This document shows, piece by piece, positions 54,058-63,036 of a DNA stretch of 64,000 bases. Under the pieces are notes generated by a model. The model was not told the DNA's origin. It saw only the letters and a program-made list of their open reading frames with translations, and did not search any database. The number at the start of each line of letters is the position of its first letter. Within the stretch, counting starts at the first letter, position 1. The stretch is from assembly GCF_010500895.1 (NCBI RefSeq), contig NZ_JAAAWO010000003.1, positions 1-64,000 on the forward strand. Direction: 5' to 3'. Both the position numbers and the translations under genes were made by a program. The stretch is from Alteromonas genovensis. Lineage in GTDB: Bacteria; Pseudomonadota; Gammaproteobacteria; Enterobacterales; Alteromonadaceae.

Positions 54058-54212
54058 ACTTTTTTACTAAAAAGACAGCTATATTAAGGGGAGCTGTATT
54101 CAAAGGCAGTTTTGTTGAAAAGCGGGCCTTACTAAAAAGCTTATAAGAAGCCGTGTTTGCGATAAATACAGCTAGTGGGAAAATATTATGAAAACAATAA
54201 CAAGGTGTACGT

Positions 54213-55682
54213 ATGATTCGCTTCCTCATTAACCAAGAAAGTGTTGAGATAGAGGACGTAAGAGCCGATCTTACGCTGCTTCAATTCATACGTGAATATC
54301 GACATAAAACCGGTACAAAAGAAGGCTGTGCCGCAGGTGATTGCGGTGCTTGCACCGTTGTTCTTGCCGAGCCCAACGCCGATTTTTCGGCGCTTCATTA
54401 CAGAACCGTAAATAGCTGTATAACGCTTATGAGCGCGGTGCATGCTAAACAACTTATTTTTGTTGAACACCTAAGTAATGGCGCTGCTCTGCACCGGGTG
54501 CAACAGGCCCTTGTTGATCATCACGGCTCACAATGTGGTTTTTGTACACCCGGCTTTATTATGTCAATGTTCGCGCTCTATCATACAAACAGCTTACCGA
54601 ATAGAGACGATGTGCTACATGCCCTATCGGGTAATTTGTGTCGCTGCACCGGCTATCGCCCCATTATTGACGCAACACTAGCAGTCTGTGAACAGCAAGC
54701 TGATGATGAGTTTACGCGCAATACGTCTTCAACATTAAGCACCTTAAAGGCGATAGTTACTAGAGATAGCGCAGGCGGTGATCATGCAGGCAACGATCAC
54801 GCAGGTACTAGGAACCTGATCATGCCTCGAAATCGTAAATCTTTAGCAAAGGCGATAAAAGACAATCCAACGGCTATGTTAGTGTCTGGCAGTACAGATT
54901 TAAGTTTAACCTTCACCCAGCAGTTAAAAAGTATCGATACGCTAATAAGTTTATCGCACATGGATGAATTAAAAGCTTGCACCACAACGTCGCATTCTCT
55001 CATTATTGGTGCAGCCAATCCCATCAAGGACATCACGCCGGCGCTGTTAAAACACTTTCCGCAGCTGGCAGAATTGATCACTCGCTTTGCTTCGCTGCCA
55101 ATCAGAAATCAGGCAACCTTGGGTGGTAATGTTGCTAACGCATCTCCCATTGGCGATATGCCGCCCGCATTGATTGCGCTTAACGCAGCAATTTTGGTCG
55201 ATAACGGAATACAAAAACGCACAATCCCTGTAACAGAGTTTTTTGTGGGCTACAGAGAAACCGCTCTAAAAAGTGATGAATGGATTGCTGCCATTGAAAT
55301 TCCCTTTCTGAACGCAAACCAGCGTCTTGCCGCGTATAAAATATCGAAACGTTTTGAAGATGACATCTCAGCAGTATGCGCCGTTTTTAACATCACTATT
55401 AACCACGGCATTATTGAGCAAGTCGATGCGGGGTTTGGCGGCGTAGCTGCAACTCCCGCAGGCTGTAACGCATTGCATGATGCGCTGGTGGGCAAGAACT
55501 TCTCAAGTAAAGCATGCGTAGATTTAGGAAAAACAGTGTTGATGAATGCGTTTACGCCTATTGATGATGTTCGCGCTACAGCAGAGTACCGCAAGACTGT
55601 GCTGGCAAATTTATGGCATCGGTTTTGGTTAGAAAATCAATCAGACACAACAATAACGACACGGGTGATGAACCATGCGTAA
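54213..55682 (+). CDS. xdhA: Xanthine dehydrogenase small subunit (2Fe-2S and FAD)
   Basis: The 489-residue subunit carries electrons from the molybdenum site to NAD. The plant-type ferredoxin domain has Cys39, Cys44 and Cys47 in KEGCAAGDCGACTVVL; the second [2Fe-2S] domain has SQCGFCTPGF and GNLCRCTGYRP. After a linker with short repeats (GGDHAGNDHAG) follows the FAD domain, with LPIRNQATLGGNVANASPIGD. It overlaps xdhB by eight bases. The RutR-type site upstream suggests induction by a purine signal. Confidence 0.96.
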   Translation: MIRFLINQESVEIEDVRADLTLLQFIREYRHKTGTKEGCAAGDCGACTVVLAEPNADFSALHYRTVNSCITLMSAVHAKQLIFVEHLSNGAALHRVQQALVDHHGSQCGFCTPGFIMSMFALYHTNSLPNRDDVLHALSGNLCRCTGYRPIIDATLAVCEQQADDEFTRNTSSTLSTLKAIVTRDSAGGDHAGNDHAGTRNLIMPRNRKSLAKAIKDNPTAMLVSGSTDLSLTFTQQLKSIDTLISLSHMDELKACTTTSHSLIIGAANPIKDITPALLKHFPQLAELITRFASLPIRNQATLGGNVANASPIGDMPPALIALNAAILVDNGIQKRTIPVTEFFVGYRETALKSDEWIAAIEIPFLNANQRLAAYKISKRFEDDISAVCAVFNITINHGIIEQVDAGFGGVAATPAGCNALHDALVGKNFSSKACVDLGKTVLMNAFTPIDDVRATAEYRKTVLANLWHRFWLENQSDTTITTRVMNHA

Positions 55683-58089
55683 ACTCATTGATTCACTTTC
55701 TCTTGAACAGTCGTCTCACGCCTTGTCGTCAACGGGCCAGCCATCAGGTCGTGTTCACACGTCTCAAAAACATGAGAGCGCCATTCGCCAAGTGCAAGGC
55801 TCTGCAAATTACGTTGATGATATCACTGAACCCCAAGGTACCCTTTACGCCGCGATTGGGCTTAGCCAGTGCGCAAGGGGTAAAATTACAGCAATAGACT
55901 TAAGCGCGGTTCGGGCCAGCGAAGGCGTTATAGACGTAGTAACCATAGACGACGTGCCAGGCCATAAAGATATAGGGCCAGTTTTTAAAGGCGACCCGTT
56001 ACTTGCCAATGGCGAAATAAAATTCTATGGCCAGCCTGTGTTTGCAGTGTTAGCCACCTCAGTATTTGCAGCCCGCCAAGCCGCCTTGAAAGGCCAAGTA
56101 ACGGTAGACGGCGAAACGGCTATCCTTAGCGCACAAGAGGCTCACCAACACAGTGCATTTGTACGCCCTTCACACCGTTTTGGTCAGGGTAACCCTGACA
56201 CCATCCTTCAGCATGCTGAAAACACCGTAAGCGGTGCGTTAGATATAGGCGGTCAAGAGCATATGTATCTTGAGGGGCAGGTGAGTCTTGCCGTACCTTG
56301 CGAAGAAAACCGCATGAATATTTACACCTCAAGTCAGCACCCTAGTGAAGTGCAAAAGCTTGTTGCTGAAGTGCTTGATGTGCGCCTTCACCATGTCATG
56401 GTAGATATGCGCAGAATGGGTGGTGGATTTGGCGGTAAAGAAACACAGGCTGCTCAATGGGCGTGTATTGCCGCGCTATTAGCACACAGAAATCAGCGAG
56501 CGGTAAAATTAAGGCTGCCCCGTTTTGTTGATATGCATGTAACCGGTAAGCGCCATCCATTTAGTAACGCCTTTGACGTAGCGTTTGACGACAAAGGTAA
56601 AATTATGGCGACACGCATGGAAGTAAACGGTATCTGTGGACATTCGCCGGACCTTTCTGACGCTATTGTTGATAGAGCCATGTTTCATGTCGACAACGGA
56701 TACTTTTTAGGCGACAGCGATATTGTAGGCCATCGGCTGCAAACCAATATGGTATCACATACCGCTTACCGAGGTTTTGGCGGCCCTCAGGGCATGATCA
56801 TGGCAGAAGCTATAATGGATAAAATTGCTCGTCATGCCGGCATAGACCCACTGTTAGTGCGAAAAAGAAACCTCTATGGTGCATCAACGGGCACCAAAAC
56901 ACCTTACGGTATGGAAGTAGAACACAACCTGCTTCCTGAAATGATTGACGCCCTTGAGCGCAAAGCAAACTACTGGCAGCGACGAGAAGATACCGCTAAG
57001 TTTAATCGCAACAGCCCAATAGTAAAAAAAGGGCTGGCCTTAACACCAGTGAAGTTTGGTATTTCATTTACCGCTAAACACCTTAATCAAGCTGGCGCTC
57101 TCGTGCATATTTATACCGATGGCAGCATACAAGTTAACCACGGTGGCACAGAGATGGGCCAAGGCCTGCACACCAAGATAGGTCAAATTGCAGCAAACGA
57201 GTTTGGTATCGACTTGTCCATGATTGAGGTGACCTCTACGCGTACTGATAAAGTACCGAACACATCGCCTACCGCGGCATCAAGTGGCACAGACCTTAAC
57301 GGAAAAGCAGTTCAAAACGCCTGTATTACGCTTAAAAAACGCTTAGCAGCATGTTTTGCGAAAAAACTGGGGCAAGATGAATCTGCAGAGCAAGTGACTT
57401 TTGAAAATGGACACGTGGTGTTGGGCGATGAAAAAATAACGTTTCCCGACCTTATTCAAGCCGCTTACTTTGAGCGCGTATCGCTATCGACAAGCGGTTT
57501 TTATCAAACTCCAAAACTTGCCTACAACCGAGATACGGGCGAGGGCCGTCCTTTTTTCTATTTTGCCTATGGCGTCTCCATGTCCGAGGTATCCATTGAT
57601 ACCTTAACCGGCGAATACACCGTAGATAGGGTAGATATTATTCACGACGTAGGAAATAGCCTCAATCCGGCTATCGATATTGGACAAATAGAAGGTGCGT
57701 TTATTCAGGGAATGGGCTGGCTCACCACCGAAGACTTAAAATGGAACGAGAGCGGAAAGCTCATCAGTGAAAATATGGCGACCTATAAGATACCGGCCAT
57801 CGGCGATACGCCAGCGGTATTTAACGTTGAGCTATATGGTAAAGAAAACGCCGAGGACAGTATTTATCACTCTAAAGCAGTTGGCGAGCCCCCTTTTATG
57901 TTGGCAATTTCAGTATGGTGTGCACTTAAAGACGCCATTGCTAGCTTATCTTATTACGCTATTGACCCACAGCTTGATACTCCAGCCACACCAGAAAGAG
58001 TGCTCAATGCAATTAATGAAATGCAAAAGCACGCTGTAACGTCACCCACAGATTTAGTCGCTGAATTAAACAAATCGTCGGAGGCCTAA
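55675..58089 (+). CDS. xdhB: Xanthine dehydrogenase large subunit (molybdenum-binding)
   Basis: The 804-residue catalytic subunit oxidises hypoxanthine and xanthine to urate. It shows the molybdopterin signatures GQEHMYLEGQ, RRMGGGFGGKET, TAYRGFGGPQGM and GTEMGQGLHTKI, and the catalytic Glu in VGEPPFMLAIS. The length and two-subunit split match the XdhAB type of Pseudomonas and Rhodobacter. Start and stop overlap the flanking xdh genes, so the three are translated together. Confidence 0.97.
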   Translation: MRKLIDSLSLEQSSHALSSTGQPSGRVHTSQKHESAIRQVQGSANYVDDITEPQGTLYAAIGLSQCARGKITAIDLSAVRASEGVIDVVTIDDVPGHKDIGPVFKGDPLLANGEIKFYGQPVFAVLATSVFAARQAALKGQVTVDGETAILSAQEAHQHSAFVRPSHRFGQGNPDTILQHAENTVSGALDIGGQEHMYLEGQVSLAVPCEENRMNIYTSSQHPSEVQKLVAEVLDVRLHHVMVDMRRMGGGFGGKETQAAQWACIAALLAHRNQRAVKLRLPRFVDMHVTGKRHPFSNAFDVAFDDKGKIMATRMEVNGICGHSPDLSDAIVDRAMFHVDNGYFLGDSDIVGHRLQTNMVSHTAYRGFGGPQGMIMAEAIMDKIARHAGIDPLLVRKRNLYGASTGTKTPYGMEVEHNLLPEMIDALERKANYWQRREDTAKFNRNSPIVKKGLALTPVKFGISFTAKHLNQAGALVHIYTDGSIQVNHGGTEMGQGLHTKIGQIAANEFGIDLSMIEVTSTRTDKVPNTSPTAASSGTDLNGKAVQNACITLKKRLAACFAKKLGQDESAEQVTFENGHVVLGDEKITFPDLIQAAYFERVSLSTSGFYQTPKLAYNRDTGEGRPFFYFAYGVSMSEVSIDTLTGEYTVDRVDIIHDVGNSLNPAIDIGQIEGAFIQGMGWLTTEDLKWNESGKLISENMATYKIPAIGDTPAVFNVELYGKENAEDSIYHSKAVGEPPFMLAISVWCALKDAIASLSYYAIDPQLDTPATPERVLNAINEMQKHAVTSPTDLVAELNKSSEA

Positions 58090-59078
58090 TGCAGAATCTT
58101 ACTTGGCGCGCAAAAACGTGGCATGAAGGGATAGCCCAATGCCAACAGCACAATGTGTCATACGTATTGGTTACCGTTGTCAGCGTTGCAGGCTCAGCGC
58201 CAAGGGAGACTGGCAGCAAAATGGTCGTTACCGCCTCTGAGAGCATCGATACTATTGGCGGTGGAAACTTAGAGCACCATGCCATCGCAACTGCGCGAGA
58301 GTTTCTTTTAAGCAACCAGCCTCTCACTGAACTGCGCAGCTACCCCCTAAGCAGTAAATTAGGTCAGTGCTGCGGGGGCGCGGTAAAAGTGCTATTTGAT
58401 GTGTGTAATAGCTACCAGCAGCACATCGCCGTATTTGGCGCGGGTCACGTTGCAAAAGCACTGGTACCGATACTTTCGCAGCTGCCTGTTAACATTACGT
58501 GGATAGACAGCCGTGAATCACTTTTCAGCAACAGTGGAATAAATAACGCTGATACTTCGGCGCTTAATTACAGCGGTTTGCCAGACAATGTGAACATTGT
58601 TGTTGAGCAAGAGCCTGAAACTGAGGTTGCCCAATTAGCCCCCGGTTCATGGCTGGTTATCCTTACCCATGACCACCAATTAGATTATCGAATCACGGAG
58701 CAAGCCCTTAAATATCCGTCGCTTCCGTTTGTTGGTCTTATTGGGTCACAGACCAAAGCCAAACGATTTATCACTAAGCTGTCCCATCGTGGTTTTGACG
58801 ATGCAGCTTTGGCGCGGCTTTACACTCCAATTGGCAACCCATCGATTCCGGGAAAACGGCCTATTGAGGTGGCAGTTTCTATAAGCGCCCAATTGATTGC
58901 GCTGTTACACTGCCAATCTGACAAAGACAGTACTCAAACAGCTGATAGTGCATCTACGTTCACCACTATCAGGGCAGCGACTAATATAAGAGCCAATACA
59001 AGTGCCGATACAAGAGCCACTGCAACAGCCAATGCAGAAAATACAGCCGGCAAAAAAGAGAAAACTAATGACATTTGA
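58089..59078 (+). CDS. xdhC: Xanthine dehydrogenase accessory protein XdhC
   Basis: XdhC binds the molybdenum cofactor, helps to add its terminal sulfur and inserts it into XdhB. The protein has the N-terminal VTVVSVAGSAPRETGSKMVV and IDTIGGGNLEHHAI motifs with the cofactor-related Cys-Cys in LGQCCGGAVKVLFD, and a Rossmann part with VFGAGHVAKALVPIL. The last 45 residues are an atypical Thr/Ala-rich tail built from four-residue repeats. The stop overlaps the start of uraD. Confidence 0.95.
   Translation: MQNLTWRAKTWHEGIAQCQQHNVSYVLVTVVSVAGSAPRETGSKMVVTASESIDTIGGGNLEHHAIATAREFLLSNQPLTELRSYPLSSKLGQCCGGAVKVLFDVCNSYQQHIAVFGAGHVAKALVPILSQLPVNITWIDSRESLFSNSGINNADTSALNYSGLPDNVNIVVEQEPETEVAQLAPGSWLVILTHDHQLDYRITEQALKYPSLPFVGLIGSQTKAKRFITKLSHRGFDDAALARLYTPIGNPSIPGKRPIEVAVSISAQLIALLHCQSDKDSTQTADSASTFTTIRAATNIRANTSADTRATATANAENTAGKKEKTNDI
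58992..59039 (+). repeat. 12-bp in-frame tandem repeat in the xdhC tail
   Basis: Four units starting with GCC (58992, 59004, 59016, 59028) encode ANTS, ADTR, ATAT and ANAE. They form the low-complexity C-terminal tail of XdhC just before the overlap with uraD. Confidence 0.85.
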
Positions 59079-59571
59079 TGAGCTTAATAGTCTAGAAGAT
59101 GGAAAAGCAGCTAAGTGGTTTGAACAATGCTGCGCCGCTACTACATGGGTTAATAGCATGGTAAATGCTCGTCCGTATGCAGATATCAATGCTTTAGAGA
59201 GTCAAGCCAAAAAAGCCTGGGCTGCCTGTGATAGAGATAATGTATTAGCCGCATTCAAAGCGCATCCCATGATTGGCAATATAGAGTCGCTTCGTAAGAA
59301 GTTTGAAAATACAAAAGCCATAGCCGCAGGTGAACAATCTGGTGCACACACAGCCTCTGAAGAAACCCTTCATGAATTAAAAAATGAGAATATTGCGTAT
59401 CTTAATAAACACGGCTTTATTTTCATCATTTGCGCTACCGGGCTAGCGGCCGAAACTATGTTGAATGCGCTCAAAAAACGACTTCCCAACAGCACAGAAG
59501 AAGAGATCAGCATTGCCGCGGACGAGCAATTAAAGATCACCCTTCTTCGACTTTACAAAGCGCTGAGCTAA
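59068..59571 (+). CDS. uraD: OHCU decarboxylase
   Basis: The 167-residue enzyme decarboxylates 2-oxo-4-hydroxy-4-carboxy-5-ureidoimidazoline to S-allantoin, the last step of urate conversion. It shows FKAHPMIGN with the catalytic His, ASEETLHELKNENIAYLNKHGFIFIICATGL and the ending EISIAADEQLKITLLRL. The ATG at 59068 overlaps the xdhC stop by 11 bases; the frame is open somewhat upstream within xdhC. Confidence 0.95.
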   Translation: MTFDELNSLEDGKAAKWFEQCCAATTWVNSMVNARPYADINALESQAKKAWAACDRDNVLAAFKAHPMIGNIESLRKKFENTKAIAAGEQSGAHTASEETLHELKNENIAYLNKHGFIFIICATGLAAETMLNALKKRLPNSTEEEISIAADEQLKITLLRLYKALS

Positions 59572-59583
59572 ATAGGATTAATT

Positions 59584-59916
59584 ATGAATACACTATCAAG
59601 TCATGTACTCGATACCACATTGGGAAAACCCGCCAAGGGCATACCATTAACCCTTACATACCCAAATGGCGATAAGGCTGAGGGAGTAACTAATGACGAT
59701 GGCCGCTTTAATGGCTGGGCAGAGAATGGCGCATCAGGTTTTAAGCCTGGGATCTATACGTTGCGTTTTCACTGTCAGCCGTTTCTAAAGGAGAATCACG
59801 GCAAAAGTTTTTATCCTCATATCGATATTACCTTTGAGCTAGAGCAACAAGGTGGGCACTACCACGTTCCCCTTCTTATATCACCGTTTGGTTTCAGCAG
59901 TTACAGGGGCAGCTAG
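59584..59916 (+). CDS. uraH: 5-hydroxyisourate hydrolase (transthyretin-like)
   Basis: The 110-residue protein is a complete transthyretin-related HIU hydrolase: the N-terminal SSHVLDTTLGKPAKG with the active-site His, the middle YTLRFHCQPFLK, the HIDITFEL strand and the C-terminal YRGS signature with HVPLLISPFGFSSYRGS. It hydrolyses the product of urate oxidase to OHCU, the substrate of UraD encoded just before. AGGA precedes the ATG. Confidence 0.97.
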   Translation: MNTLSSHVLDTTLGKPAKGIPLTLTYPNGDKAEGVTNDDGRFNGWAENGASGFKPGIYTLRFHCQPFLKENHGKSFYPHIDITFELEQQGGHYHVPLLISPFGFSSYRGS

Positions 59917-59921
59917 ATTTA

Positions 59922-61379
59922 ATGCCGTTAAATTCTTTAATTTCAGAAGCTGGCTCTTTAAAAAAGTCACCTTTAAAAGCGACAGCGTCAAATACTGCAG
60001 TGCCAAAAAGAAAGCAGTTACTTCGCGCAAGTATTGCGCATTACCCGAAGAGTAAGCCTGCCAACAAGAGTGCTGATGAGCGCTCTTGTGAAAGCTTATA
60101 TCAACGCTTTTATGAACGCTTTTATAAAGAGAACATCGAGATATTCACCGATGGTGCGCTAGTTATAGAAGACGGCATAATTCGAGATATCGGTGACTAC
60201 GCCACTGTCGTTCAGAAATACCCCGATGCCGCTATCAGTGATTATTCGGGCAAATGGATATTACCCGGGTTGATCGACAGTCACCTGCATTATCCGCAAA
60301 CACAGAGCATTGCCAACTATGGCGATCAGCTTCTAAGCTGGCTAGAAAACTACACGTTCCCAGCGGAAATGGCCTTTGCCGATGAAGAACACGCCAAAAG
60401 TATCGCTAAGGTATTTATCAATCAGCTTCTTAGAAACGGCACAACTACCGGGTTTGTTTTTACCACTGTGCACGCGTCGAGTTGCCAGGCGTTATTTAGC
60501 GCAGCCAGCGACATCAACATGGCGATTGTGGCGGGCAAAGTGTGCATGGATCGCAACTGCCCTGCACAGCTGCAAGATACCCCTGAACTCGCACAGCGTG
60601 AAAGTGCCGACTTAATTGACCAGTGGCACAATAAGGGACGCAATAAATATGCGCTCACGCCGCGATTTGCACCAACAAGCAGTGATGCTCAGTTAGCGGC
60701 GCTTGGCGAATTAGCAACGCAATATAAAGACGTTTTTATACAAACGCATCTTTCAGAAAACCGCGATGAAATTGCATGGGTAAATTCACTTTTTCCACAT
60801 GCCGATGGCTACCTGGATGTTTACGACAAACACCACCTTGTGAGAGAACGTTCGGTTTTTGGGCACGGTATTCACCTTAAGCAGGACGAATGGGTGAGGT
60901 TAGGCGAAGCAAATGCCACCTTGGCGTTTTGCCCTACCTCAAACCTATTTTTAGGCAGTGGCCTTTTTAATATTGAGCAGGCAAATGCGAATAACGTGCA
61001 CGTTGCCTTAGCCACCGATGTGGGCGCAGGCACCACATTTAATATGTTTAAAACCTATGGTGATGCCTACAAAGTGAGTCAACTTCGCAATGCCCCAATA
61101 AGCCCCTTCGAAGGCTTTTACTTAATGACTCAGGGCGCTGCAGCTGCACACCAGTTAGATGACGAGATTGGAAATTTAAACCCCAATACTACGGCAGATT
61201 TTATTATTGTTGAACCACGGTATGACGAACTTACCGCATTGCGAATTAGTGAAAACGCCGCTTTTGAAGATGTGTTTTTCGCTCTCAGTATTCTTGGCGA
61301 TGACCGCATGATTGAGCAAACCTGGATCAGCGGTCAATGTTGTTACAATAAAAAGGAGAATCAACATGCCTTGGCTTGA
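59922..61379 (+). CDS. guaD: Guanine deaminase
   Basis: The 485-residue amidohydrolase turns guanine into xanthine. Zinc-binding motifs are visible: GLIDSHLHYPQTQSIA, FIQTHLSENRDEI, GHGIHLKQDEW and ALATDVGAGTTFNMFK. The N-terminus carries about 35 more residues than usual and an insertion with a short repeat (YQRFYERFYKE) before FTDGALVIEDG. It begins five bases after uraH and overlaps puuD by 14 bases. Confidence 0.94.
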   Translation: MPLNSLISEAGSLKKSPLKATASNTAVPKRKQLLRASIAHYPKSKPANKSADERSCESLYQRFYERFYKENIEIFTDGALVIEDGIIRDIGDYATVVQKYPDAAISDYSGKWILPGLIDSHLHYPQTQSIANYGDQLLSWLENYTFPAEMAFADEEHAKSIAKVFINQLLRNGTTTGFVFTTVHASSCQALFSAASDINMAIVAGKVCMDRNCPAQLQDTPELAQRESADLIDQWHNKGRNKYALTPRFAPTSSDAQLAALGELATQYKDVFIQTHLSENRDEIAWVNSLFPHADGYLDVYDKHHLVRERSVFGHGIHLKQDEWVRLGEANATLAFCPTSNLFLGSGLFNIEQANANNVHVALATDVGAGTTFNMFKTYGDAYKVSQLRNAPISPFEGFYLMTQGAAAAHQLDDEIGNLNPNTTADFIIVEPRYDELTALRISENAAFEDVFFALSILGDDRMIEQTWISGQCCYNKKENQHALA

Positions 61380-62679
61380 CTGGTTTAGTTTATTTGTTCG
61401 ATGGTTTCACGTTATTGCTGGCGTAGCGTGGATTGGTGCGTCTTTCTATTTTATCTGGCTGGATAATAACCTTCGCGCACCTGCCCAATGGAAAGTGGAT
61501 AAAGGGATAAAAGGTGATTTGTGGGCGATACACGGCGGCGGCTTTTACGAAGTGGCTAAGTATGCCTATGGCCCTGAGCAAATGCCTACTACCCTGCATT
61601 GGTTTAAGTGGGAAGCCTATACAACCTGGCTTTCTGGCTTTGCCCTATTGATTATAGTGTATTACTTTGGCGCGTCAGCTTATCTTATCGACCCTCGGGT
61701 AAATGCCATTTCACCGACTGTCGCCATCGGCCTAGGTTTAGGGCTTATCTTTGGCGGCTTAGCACTATATGAACTTGCCTGTCGTAGCCGACTTGCAAAC
61801 TACCCCGTAGCCTTTGGCGTTTGTCTTGTTACACTCATTTGTGTTGTTACCTTTTTCGCCACTCAGTGGTTTAGCGGCCGAGGCGCTTATATTCACGTGG
61901 GGGCGCTTATTGGCACCATCATGGCTGGTAATGTATTTCTCAACATTATGCCTAATCAGCGCAAAATGGTCGCTGCCGTGGCAGCAAAAAAAGACATCGA
62001 CCCACAGTGGGGAGCAAGTGCAAAACTACGTTCATTGCACAATAACTACTTTACGCTTCCCTTGCTGTTTATCATGATTTCTAACCACTACCCTATGACC
62101 TATCAACATCAGCACAACTACCTAGTGCTTATTGCTATTATGATAGCGGCAGCGTGGATAAGACACTTCTTCAACTTACGTCATAAAGGGCAAACTAAAC
62201 CAAGCATACTCATTACCGGCACTATCGCTATGCTGGCCATAACCTTGTGGGTCTCATGGCCTCAAGCTGCAGCCGTGAACCCTGCTGCAAGCTCTGGTTC
62301 AAGCCCCGCTCTAAGCCATGAAAGCGCTGCTGAATTAAAGCAAACAGCGTCTATGGATACGAATGGGGCTGTTTTAAATCAAGCCGCTTCAAATACAGGC
62401 AGTGACTCGTTACCTACAGCGACCGCAGCGATAAGTAACGAGCACATAGAGGGCCTAATTAATAAACACTGCGTTAGCTGTCATTCGCGTAACCCAACCG
62501 ATGATATTTTTAACGTTACGCCTGTGGGGGTCATACTAGATACATGGCAAGATATAGAGCGCTATGCCCCGCAAATAGTGAGACGAACATCGGTAACAAA
62601 AGATATGCCCTTTATGAATAAAACAGGCATGACTGAAAAAGAGCGCCAGGACATTGCGCGCTGGTTTGCACAGCGCTAA
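61366..62679 (+). CDS. puuD: Membrane urate oxidase PuuD with fused cytochrome c
   Basis: The 437-residue protein oxidises urate to 5-hydroxyisourate and passes electrons to the respiratory chain. It has about eight membrane helices with the PuuD patterns LFVRWFHVIAGVAWIGASF, FKWEAYTTWLSGFAL and GNVFLNIMPNQRKM, then a low-complexity linker (NPAASSGSSPALSHESAAE), then a cytochrome c domain with the heme motif CVSCH and a late axial Met in VTKDMPFMNKTGM. GGAG precedes the ATG at 61366, inside the end of guaD. Confidence 0.95.
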   Translation: MPWLDWFSLFVRWFHVIAGVAWIGASFYFIWLDNNLRAPAQWKVDKGIKGDLWAIHGGGFYEVAKYAYGPEQMPTTLHWFKWEAYTTWLSGFALLIIVYYFGASAYLIDPRVNAISPTVAIGLGLGLIFGGLALYELACRSRLANYPVAFGVCLVTLICVVTFFATQWFSGRGAYIHVGALIGTIMAGNVFLNIMPNQRKMVAAVAAKKDIDPQWGASAKLRSLHNNYFTLPLLFIMISNHYPMTYQHQHNYLVLIAIMIAAAWIRHFFNLRHKGQTKPSILITGTIAMLAITLWVSWPQAAAVNPAASSGSSPALSHESAAELKQTASMDTNGAVLNQAASNTGSDSLPTATAAISNEHIEGLINKHCVSCHSRNPTDDIFNVTPVGVILDTWQDIERYAPQIVRRTSVTKDMPFMNKTGMTEKERQDIARWFAQR

Positions 62680-62771
62680 CAATTTAAGAGCTAAGCACTT
62701 CTTCACTACGTCAATAGCTGATAAGAACAGTGTTCACGTAGTGAAGAAATAACGTTGCTCTGGCATATTTA

Positions 62772-63036
62772 ATACCAGTCCGCATAGATAATTGCCCACT
62801 CAGAAGGCGCTGGCAAGTTTTCTAGCAAAGCGTGGGAATGCAGGAATGGCTGTTCCCTTTCAAATTCCCAGAATGAAGCTAGGAAACTTGCCAGACCTTC
62901 CCGAAGGGCGAGTTTAAAATGTCCGTACTCTTTGTTGTGTCACCTTGATGTAGAACCACTGCACCTGCGGTAACACGCCGCGATTACGAACATTTTAAGT
63001 CTCGCTGAGTGGGTAACTATTTATGCGGACGGGTAT
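62772..63036. repeat. Palindromic intergenic element, copy D with nested hairpin
   Basis: The 265-base copy has outer arms at 62772-62803 and 63005-63036 and the same centre as copy A. Compared with copy A it carries about 95 extra bases, which themselves form a hairpin: GGCAAGTTTTCTAGC (62812-62826) pairs with GCTAGGAAACTTGCC (62878-62892) with one mismatch. It lies between two convergent genes and its right arm encodes the last residues of the GGDEF gene. Confidence 0.9.

Larger units (their letters stand above)
53468..54212. promoter_or_regulatory. Long divergent region between rutR and xdhA
   Basis: These 745 bases hold the promoters of the rutR-puuE unit and of the xdh operon. They contain a one-armed copy of the palindromic element (53773-53798) and a RutR-type operator (54044-54057). 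No protein-like ORF was found on either strand. Confidence 0.6.

Noticed and set aside
53468..54212. Possible hidden gene in the long rutR-xdhA gap
   Set aside because: All frames are broken by stops and no tRNA or structured RNA was recognised; the operator and the repeat arm account for what can be seen.
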